Source of the DNA: Pelagicoccus enzymogenes
GTDB lineage: Bacteria > Verrucomicrobiota > Verrucomicrobiia > Opitutales > Opitutaceae
NCBI RefSeq assembly: GCF_014803405.1
Contig: NZ_JACYFG010000042.1
Location: 29,014-93,013 of the forward strand
Reading direction: 5' to 3'
Length of the DNA: 64,000 nt
Both the position numbers and the translations under genes were made by a program. Positions within the stretch are counted from its first letter, which is position 1. The number at the start of each line of letters is the position of its first letter. The notes below the pieces were generated by a model, which saw only the letters and a program-made list of their open reading frames with translations, did not search any database and had not been told where the DNA came from. Of this stretch, positions 58,641 through 64,000 are shown piece by piece.

Positions 58641-59354
58641 TTACCTGACGTAGGCGTAAATTGGATACCGGTCCAGGATGCCCTCTTTATCTTGTTCGCT
58701 CACAAGCAGAAGGGTGTCGCGCGATTGTTCGTCGGGCGTTTTGGGAGTCAGCTTGACGATGTATTTCAGGCCTTCGGTCACCGTTTCAATCTCGTATTCG
58801 AATTTGGCGGGCAGGTCCGGATCCTTGCGTTCGAGTTCCTTGAGGATCATTGGATGCTTCTCGTGGAAAGTGACCTCGATGTCTTGGGTGGTGGGCTCGG
58901 AGTTGATTTTCCAAAAGCGCACGCGTGGGTTGAAAGTGACCGGTATGGGGATATCGACCTCGAGCTTGAGTTCGTAGGTGTCTTGGGCGCCGGTGGCATC
59001 CTCGGTGACTACCGTGATGACCTTGTGCTGCTTGCCCTGGCGGGAGCCGATATCGAAAACGGCGTTTAGCTCCCCGCTTTCGCCCGGTTCGTAGACCTTC
59101 TTGCTCAGGGAGGGGACGGTGCAGCCGCAGGAGGCGGACGTTTCGATGATGGTCACGGTGGATTCGCCAACGTTGGTGAAGGGGTAGGTGGCCTCCACCT
59201 TTTTGTCGCCAAACTCCGTCTCGAAATGCTGCGTCTCCTTTTTCCAATCCAGGGATGCCGCGAAGATTGCGGCGGGCAGGGCGAGCCCTGTGAGGGCGGC
59301 CGCCAGCAGGCGGAGAATGGGGGCGGGGGACTTACAAGATTGGGATGAAGTCAT
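58641..59354 (-). CDS. DUF1573 domain secreted protein
   Basis: From the ATG at 59354 the product has 237 residues with a signal peptide (ILRLLAAALTGLALPAAIFA). The DUF1573 domain follows, with NVGESTVTIIETSASCGCTVPSLSKK (CGC motif) and EPGESGELNAVFDIGSRQG. DUF1573 proteins have an Ig-like beta fold and unknown function. A longer frame to 59621 would run into the divergent rph gene and lacks a signal peptide at its start. It is monocistronic; the 142-base gap to rph must hold both promoters. Confidence 0.88.
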   Translation of the reverse strand: MTSSQSCKSPAPILRLLAAALTGLALPAAIFAASLDWKKETQHFETEFGDKKVEATYPFTNVGESTVTIIETSASCGCTVPSLSKKVYEPGESGELNAVFDIGSRQGKQHKVITVVTEDATGAQDTYELKLEVDIPIPVTFNPRVRFWKINSEPTTQDIEVTFHEKHPMILKELERKDPDLPAKFEYEIETVTEGLKYIVKLTPKTPDEQSRDTLLLVSEQDKEGILDRYPIYAYVR

Positions 59355-59496
59355 GTTGCTTTCGATGATCGAGTTGAGTTGTAAAAGTTCAATCCTTCTT
59401 TCGAACGTAGCTCGGCGGAACTCGATTTCGAACCGGGCGCTTTTGCGGATTATTTGGGTTGTGTGCGGCCGAGCGTCAGTTTGTGCTGCGCGGACT

Positions 59497-60255
59497 ATGA
59501 GCAGCTTTTCCAGACCAGACGGGCGCGACAGCGACGCCCTGCGCGAGATTTCTTTCCAAGCCGACTTTGCGGCCAACGCCACGGGCTCGGTCCTCGTGAG
59601 TTTTGGCGACACCAAGGTCATCTGCGGCGCGATGCTGGAAAAGCGGGTTCCGGGCTGGATGCGGGCCCAGAATGTTTCGGGCGGCTGGCTGACGGCCGAA
59701 TATTCGATGCTGCCCTACAGCACGCTCGATCGCAAGCAGCGCGACTCGAGCCGGGGCAAGCAAGATGGGCGCGGCGTAGAGATCCAGCGTTTGATTGGCC
59801 GCTCGTTGCGGGCGGTCATCGATTTGCAAAAGCTTCCCGGCCATACCTTGTGGGTGGATTGCGACGTGTTGCAGGCCGATGGCGGCACGCGCACGGCTTC
59901 GATCACGGGCGCGTACCTGGCGGCTCGACTGGCCGTGCAGAAACTCCTGGACGAAGGTACGCTCAAGGAAAACCCGTTCAGCGATTCCATCGCAGCTGTC
60001 AGCGTCGGCATCTACGAAGGGCAGCCGGTGCTAGACTTGCCCTATCTCGAGGACCGGGACGCCAGCGTTGACTTCAACGTTGTGATGACGGGCAAGGGCG
60101 AGTTCGTGGAACTGCAAGGCACGGGCGAAGAGGCGACGTTCTCGGAGGATGAGCTGGCCAAGCTGATTGGCTTGGCGAAGAAGGGCATCAAGGAATTGTC
60201 AGCAATGCAGGCAAGTTTCCTGACCCAGCGCTTGCTGGGCGATCTGAAGCTCTAG
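59497..60255 (+). CDS. rph: Ribonuclease PH
   Basis: The 252-residue enzyme trims tRNA 3' ends using phosphate. From the ATG at 59497 it reads [20 protein letters not shown], followed by [18 protein letters not shown], the [41 protein letters not shown] equivalent (here [11 protein letters not shown]), and [22 protein letters not shown]. All catalytic motifs and the length are normal. The longer upstream frame is antisense to the DUF1573 gene and not used. The 206-base gap to sucC holds no gene. Confidence 0.96.
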   Translation: [252 protein letters not shown]

Positions 60256-60461
60256 TTTCGCAGGCCATCACGTCGCTGCTCTTGTGAAGAGTAGACGGCG
60301 GGCCTCGCCCGTATCCTTCATGAATATGCTTAGGCCGATTCCTGAAATTGGCTAATCCGCCTGACGGTTTGAGCATTCATTTCTTTGTTTTGGGCAGTTG
60401 GGGTGTTGATTAACAACTGAGAAGCGTTTTTGCTCTGCTCGCTAATTTTCCAGCAAAGGCT

Positions 60462-61643
60462 ATGAATATTCACGAATACCAGGCGAAGAAACTATTTGAA
60501 GAATATGGCATCCCTTGTCCAAAGGGTGCCGCGACAAGTTCGAGCGACGAGTTCGAGGCTTGCATCGACAGTCTGGGGGAAGGCCTGGTTGTCGTGAAAT
60601 CGCAAATACATGCGGGTGGCCGCGGCAAGGGAACCTTCACCGACGGTTTCAAGGGGGGCGTCAAGCTCGCCAAGACCAAGGAAGAAGCCATTGAGTACGC
60701 CAACAAGATGCTCGGCAATACGCTGGTTACCATCCAGACGGGCGAAGCGGGCCGCAAGGTGCAAACCATCTACTTTACCGAAGGCGCCGACATCAAGAAA
60801 GAGTACTACCTCGCGGTCTTGCTCGACCGCGCCACTTCCCGTCCGGTGATCGTGGCTTCGACTGAAGGCGGCATGGACATCGAAACGGTTGCCGAAGAAA
60901 CGCCAGACCGCATCTTCAAGGTTTTCATCGATCCGGCATACGGCCTCGCGGACTTCCAGCTCCGCGAACTCGTGACCAAGCTCGGCCTCAGCAAGCTCGA
61001 GTCCAAGAACGCGGCCAAGCTCATCCGCAACCTTTACACCATGTTCTGGGAAAAGGACGCGGATATGATCGAGATCAACCCGCTGATCACGACCGAGACC
61101 GAAGACGTGCTCGCCCTCGACGCGAAGGTCAGCTTCGACTCCAACGCCCTTTACCGCCACCCCGAGATCCAAGCCCTGCGCGACTTGAACGAGGAGGACC
61201 CCAAGGAAATCGAAGCTTCCAAGTTCGACCTCTCTTATATCGCGCTCGACGGTTCCATCGCCTGCTTGGTCAATGGCGCCGGCCTCGCGATGTCGACCAT
61301 GGACATCATCCAGCACTTCGGCGGCAGCCCGGCCAACTTCCTCGACGTGGGCGGCGGCGCCTCCAAGGAGCAAGTGATCGCAGCGTTCAAGATCATCCTC
61401 GGCGACCCGAACGTGAAGGGGATTTTCGTCAACATCTTCGGCGGCATCATGGACTGTGACGTCATCGCTAACGGAATCGTGGACGCGGTGAAGGAAGTCG
61501 GCCTCGAGCTGCCGCTGGTGGTTCGCTTGGAAGGAAACAACGTAGTCGCGGGCCGCAAGACGCTCGACAACTCCGGCCTCACAATCGTCACCGGAAGCAG
61601 CATGGCGGACGCCGCTGAAAAGATCGCAAACCTCGTCGCCTAA
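60462..61643 (+). CDS. sucC: Succinyl-CoA synthetase beta subunit
   Basis: The 393-residue subunit has the ATP-grasp domain ([42 protein letters not shown]) and the CoA-ligase C-terminal domain with [18 protein letters not shown] and [18 protein letters not shown]. It binds nucleotide and succinate and pairs with SucD in the citric acid cycle step that makes ATP or GTP. Length and motifs are normal. sucD follows after 29 bases, so they form an operon. Confidence 0.97.
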   Translation: MNIHEYQAKKLFEEYGIPCPKGAATSSSDEFEACIDSLGEGLVVVKSQIHAGGRGKGTFTDGFKGGVKLAKTKEEAIEYANKMLGNTLVTIQTGEAGRKVQTIYFTEGADIKKEYYLAVLLDRATSRPVIVASTEGGMDIETVAEETPDRIFKVFIDPAYGLADFQLRELVTKLGLSKLESKNAAKLIRNLYTMFWEKDADMIEINPLITTETEDVLALDAKVSFDSNALYRHPEIQALRDLNEEDPKEIEASKFDLSYIALDGSIACLVNGAGLAMSTMDIIQHFGGSPANFLDVGGGASKEQVIAAFKIILGDPNVKGIFVNIFGGIMDCDVIANGIVDAVKEVGLELPLVVRLEGNNVVAGRKTLDNSGLTIVTGSSMADAAEKIANLVA

Positions 61644-61672
61644 CCACTGCCGACCTCAACACCATTTAAGAC

Positions 61673-62596
61673 ATGTCTATTCTCATTACACCCGAGACAA
61701 AGATCATCATCCAAGGCATCACCGGCGAGTTCGGTGCGCGCCACGCCCGTCTCTCCTTGGACTACGGCACGCAAGTCGTAGCCGGCGTCACGCCCGGCAA
61801 GGGCGGTCAGGTTTTCGAGCACGACGGCAAGAGCGTGCCCATCTATAATTCGGTCAAGGACGCTGTCGAAGCGACTGGCGCGACTGTATCCGTAATCTTC
61901 GTACCGCCTCCTTTTGCGGCAGACGCCATCCTCGAGTGCGTTGACGCCAAGGTAGACCTGGCGGTGGCGATCACCGAAGGTATTCCCGTGCGTGACATGG
62001 TACGGGTCAAGCGTGCCATGGCAGGCAGCGCGACGCGACTCGTGGGACCGAATTGCCCCGGTCTGGTTAGCCCGGGTGAAGGTGAAGACTCTAAGGGCGG
62101 TTGCCGTATCGGTATCGCTCCCGGCTACATTCACAAGAAGGGCCACGTGGGCGTGGTTTCGCGTTCCGGTACTTTGACTTACGAGGCGGTTTACCAGCTC
62201 ACGGTCAAGGACATCGGCCAATCCACTTGCGTGGGAATCGGCGGAGATCCGGTTAACGGCACGTCTCACCTCGACGTGATCAAGCTCTTCAACGAAGACC
62301 CTGACACCCACGGCATCATCCTCATCGGCGAAATCGGCGGAAACGCGGAAGTCGAAGCGGCTCGCTGGATCAAGGACAACTGCGACAAGCCAGTTGCTGG
62401 ATTCATCGCGGGCGCTACCGCTCCTCCAGGCCGTCGCATGGGCCATGCGGGAGCGATCGTCGGCGGCGCGGAAGACACTGCGGAAGCCAAGATCAAGGTC
62501 TTCAAGGAATGCGGTATCGAAGTTGCGGCTACGCCATCCGACATGGCTGACGCCTTGCTTCGCTCCGCCAAGGCCAAGGGCGTAACGCTCAGCTAA
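61673..62596 (+). CDS. sucD: Succinyl-CoA synthetase alpha subunit
   Basis: The 307-residue subunit binds CoA through its N-terminal Rossmann domain (IIQGITGEFGARHARLSLDYG, GVTPGKGGQ) and carries the phosphorylated His in GHAGAIVGG. PVAGFIAGATAPPGRRMGHAG is diagnostic. It is a little longer than the E. coli protein (289) because of an internal segment near SPGEGEDSKGGC. Last gene of the sucCD operon, with a strong terminator after it. Confidence 0.97.
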   Translation: MSILITPETKIIIQGITGEFGARHARLSLDYGTQVVAGVTPGKGGQVFEHDGKSVPIYNSVKDAVEATGATVSVIFVPPPFAADAILECVDAKVDLAVAITEGIPVRDMVRVKRAMAGSATRLVGPNCPGLVSPGEGEDSKGGCRIGIAPGYIHKKGHVGVVSRSGTLTYEAVYQLTVKDIGQSTCVGIGGDPVNGTSHLDVIKLFNEDPDTHGIILIGEIGGNAEVEAARWIKDNCDKPVAGFIAGATAPPGRRMGHAGAIVGGAEDTAEAKIKVFKECGIEVAATPSDMADALLRSAKAKGVTLS

Positions 62597-62628
62597 GCGC
62601 GAGAACGCTTCGGCTGATTTCGATTTTG

Positions 62629-62660
62629 AGGACGCCTCCCGATGGGGGGCGTCCTTTTTT
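62629..62660 (+). terminator. Rho-independent terminator of sucCD
   Basis: AGGACGCC/GGCGTCCT stem followed by six T, 32 bases past the sucD stop and just before the IS left end. Confidence 0.92.
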
Positions 62661-62681
62661 GCGTGTAGGGCTGCCGCTTGC

Positions 62682-62729
62682 TGTCTGGTCAAGATACATG
62701 GTTAACAGGTGTTAACAGACATGGTTAAC
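62682..62729. repeat. Left terminal inverted repeat of the IS
   Basis: It aligns base by base, without gaps, with the reverse complement of 63953-64000 at 34 of 48 positions. It holds ACATGGTTAAC twice (62696-62706 and 62719-62729) and a third GTTAAC between, so it is probably several binding sites for the transposase. Confidence 0.85.
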
Positions 62730-62737
62730 ACTTCTGT

Positions 62738-63970
62738 ATGCCGTGGATGGAGACCGATAAGATAACCCAAAGAAGAGATTTCGTCTTCCTGGCATCGAAG
62801 CCTGGAGCGAACAAACGCGAGCTGATCCGCCGTTTCGGCATAAGCCCGCCGACTGCCTACAAGTGGCTGGAGCGCTACCGCAAGGAAGGCTTGCCTGGTC
62901 TGGAGGACCGCTCGCGTCGGCCGGCGGGGCAGCCCAACAAGAGCTGCCCCGAGGTGGAGAGGAAGGTCTTGGAGCTTCGCCGCAAGCACGACTGCTGGGG
63001 AGCGCGCAAGCTGCGCCGCCTGCTGCAAAACGCCGGGGAAAAGGAGCTTCCCTCGGCGACCACCGTGCACAACATCATCCGCCGCGCCGGCTTGCTCGGC
63101 CAAGGCTCTCGCCCGTGCGTGGCGCCCAGGAGCTTCGAGCGTTCGCAGCCCAACGAGCTTTGGCAGATGGACTTCAAGGGGCACTTCGAGATGGCCGGGT
63201 CGAAGCGCTGCCACCCGCTCACCGCCTGCGACGACCACTCCCGCTTCAACCTCATCCTCAAGGCCTGCGAGGACGAGAGGACCTCCACGGTGCAGGAATG
63301 CCTGCTGTCATGCTTCGGCAAGTACGGGCTGCCTTGGGCCATCCTCTGCGACAACGGTTCGCCCTGGGGGCGGGGGTTCGGGGCGGCCAGCGAGCTGGAG
63401 GCCTGGCTGCTGCGCCTGGGGGTGGAGACGATCCACGGCCGCCCCCTGCACCCCCAGACGCAAGGCAAGGAGGAACGCTTCCACCAGACCCTCAAGCACG
63501 AGCTGCTGGGCAGGACCACGCTGTGGCGCGACCTCGAGCATTGCGACCGGGAGTTCGCCCGGTTTCGCGAGACCTACAACCACGTCCGCCCGCACCGCTC
63601 GCTCGATCTCGACTGCCCCGCCGACCGCTACCGCGCCTCGGAGCGAGCCTTGCCCGCGACCATACCCCACTGCCTGAGCTTCTACGGCGAGGCCGAGCAG
63701 GTGCGCAAGGTGAAGAGCAAAGGCGACCTGATGTTCAAGGGACGCAGCTTCTTCATCGGAAGGGCCTTCATCGGGGAAAGCGTGGCGATAAACCAGTTCG
63801 ACGATCTTCGCTGGGAAGTTTTCTACTGCTGGAAAAGCTTGGGGATGATCGACCTGAGCCGCGCGACCAAGCCTAGAAACAACTACAACGCGCTTCTTGC
63901 TCCCCCTGGACGCCTAGGCGTCCAGGGGGAGCAAGAAGCCCACCTGAAAAGCGTTAACCATGTACCTTAA
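62738..63970 (+). CDS. IS481/IS3-like DDE transposase
   Basis: The 410-residue transposase starts with a helix-turn-helix (LIRRFGISPPTAYKWLERYR) and a linker with CWGARKLRRLL. An rve integrase core follows, with the three acidic residues in WQMDFKGHF, ILCDNGSPWG and KEERFHQTLKHELL. A basic C-terminal region follows. The last 30 or so residues are encoded by a 48-bp palindrome and then by the right inverted repeat, so the reading frame ends within the terminal repeat. The element looks intact and possibly mobile. Confidence 0.93.
   Translation: MPWMETDKITQRRDFVFLASKPGANKRELIRRFGISPPTAYKWLERYRKEGLPGLEDRSRRPAGQPNKSCPEVERKVLELRRKHDCWGARKLRRLLQNAGEKELPSATTVHNIIRRAGLLGQGSRPCVAPRSFERSQPNELWQMDFKGHFEMAGSKRCHPLTACDDHSRFNLILKACEDERTSTVQECLLSCFGKYGLPWAILCDNGSPWGRGFGAASELEAWLLRLGVETIHGRPLHPQTQGKEERFHQTLKHELLGRTTLWRDLEHCDREFARFRETYNHVRPHRSLDLDCPADRYRASERALPATIPHCLSFYGEAEQVRKVKSKGDLMFKGRSFFIGRAFIGESVAINQFDDLRWEVFYCWKSLGMIDLSRATKPRNNYNALLAPPGRLGVQGEQEAHLKSVNHVP
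63892..63939. repeat. 48-bp perfect palindrome near the IS right end
   Basis: The 24-base arm GCTTCTTGCTCCCCCTGGAC... is followed with no spacer by its exact reverse complement, with CCTAGG at the centre (axis between 63915 and 63916); all 24 pairs were checked. It is read through in frame by the transposase gene. Confidence 0.95.
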
Positions 63971-64000
63971 CATGTGTTAACTATGTCCTTGCGCTAAACA
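63953..64000. repeat. Right terminal inverted repeat of the IS
   Basis: It is the inverted partner of 62682-62729. It includes the last codons and stop (TAA, 63968-63970) of the transposase and ends in ACA at the window edge. Confidence 0.85.

Larger units (their letters stand above)
62682..64000 (+). mobile_element. IS481-like insertion sequence, possibly complete
   Basis: The element is bounded by related 48-bp terminal inverted repeats (TGT at the left end, ACA at the right). It contains one transposase gene and a 48-bp perfect palindrome near its right end. It inserted just after the sucCD terminator. The right boundary coincides with the last base of the window, so a target-site duplication cannot be tested here. 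Confidence 0.85.

Noticed and set aside
59188..59496. N-terminal extension of the rph frame
   Set aside because: It is antisense to the DUF1573 gene; RNase PH homology begins at 59497.
60256..60461. Possible regulatory RNA upstream of sucC
   Set aside because: No strong hairpin or recognisable leader was seen in these 206 bases.

Overview
The window looks like chromosomal DNA of a Gram-negative, GC-rich bacterium, most probably Verrucomicrobiota, class Opitutae (Puniceicoccales/Pelagicoccus-like). This is inferred from a secreted protein ending in a VPDNG-type PEP-CTERM-like sorting tail, a TonB/ExbB/ExbD/DUF3450/TPR operon, a PPi-type phosphofructokinase, sulfatase and sulfotransferase genes, and a GxxExxY gene beside GDP-fucose synthesis genes. 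Most genes run at about 60% GC in hand-counted lines. I saw no rRNA, tRNA or CRISPR array.

Layout. 0.2-7.2 kb: a SNF2/SWIM helicase, then fcl and gmd (GDP-L-fucose synthesis) split by a GxxExxY gene that sits between long direct repeats, then a GNAT acetyltransferase. 7.6-16.2 kb: envelope and housekeeping genes: S41 protease, LolA-like protein, DUF4399 protein, a DUF898/M48 peptidase pair, a small lipoprotein, a TIGR03546/03545-like fusion, a flavin reductase-like protein and a small orphan. 16.4-26.4 kb: tex, a PEP-CTERM-like protein, a 5'-nucleotidase encoded as two separate polypeptides, a PPi-type phosphofructokinase, glyS, and a second phosphofructokinase-family gene that has lost its catalytic aspartate. 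26.6-30.0 kb: an NhaC-type antiporter, xdhC and a mocA-like gene. 30.2-37.4 kb: a seven-gene energy-transduction operon (unknown secreted protein, DUF3450, two ExbB, ExbD, TonB, TPR) with mostly 4-nt overlaps. 37.6-42.1 kb: gnd, a small membrane protein, and moeA-moaC-moaD-moaE. 42.3-49.4 kb: two tandem secreted cyclophilins, an HDOD protein with a pseudo-receiver, and an isomerase/oxidoreductase pair divergent from an AraC regulator. 49.5-54.4 kb: a low-GC island (about 40-43% in sampled lines) of membrane/surface genes, including an LtaS-like phosphotransferase. 54.4-57.0 kb: sulfatase and sulfotransferase. 57.1-62.6 kb: purB, a DUF1573 protein, rph and sucCD. 62.7-64.0 kb: an IS481-like insertion sequence whose right inverted repeat ends at the last base.

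Short palindromes of REP type, often ending in CTAC or CCCAC, fill many gaps between genes. The most unusual items are the GxxExxY cassette with its flanking repeats, the phosphofructokinase paralogue with a D-to-N change at the catalytic base, a 48-bp perfect palindrome inside the transposase gene, the low-GC surface island, and the unknown secreted protein leading the TonB operon.
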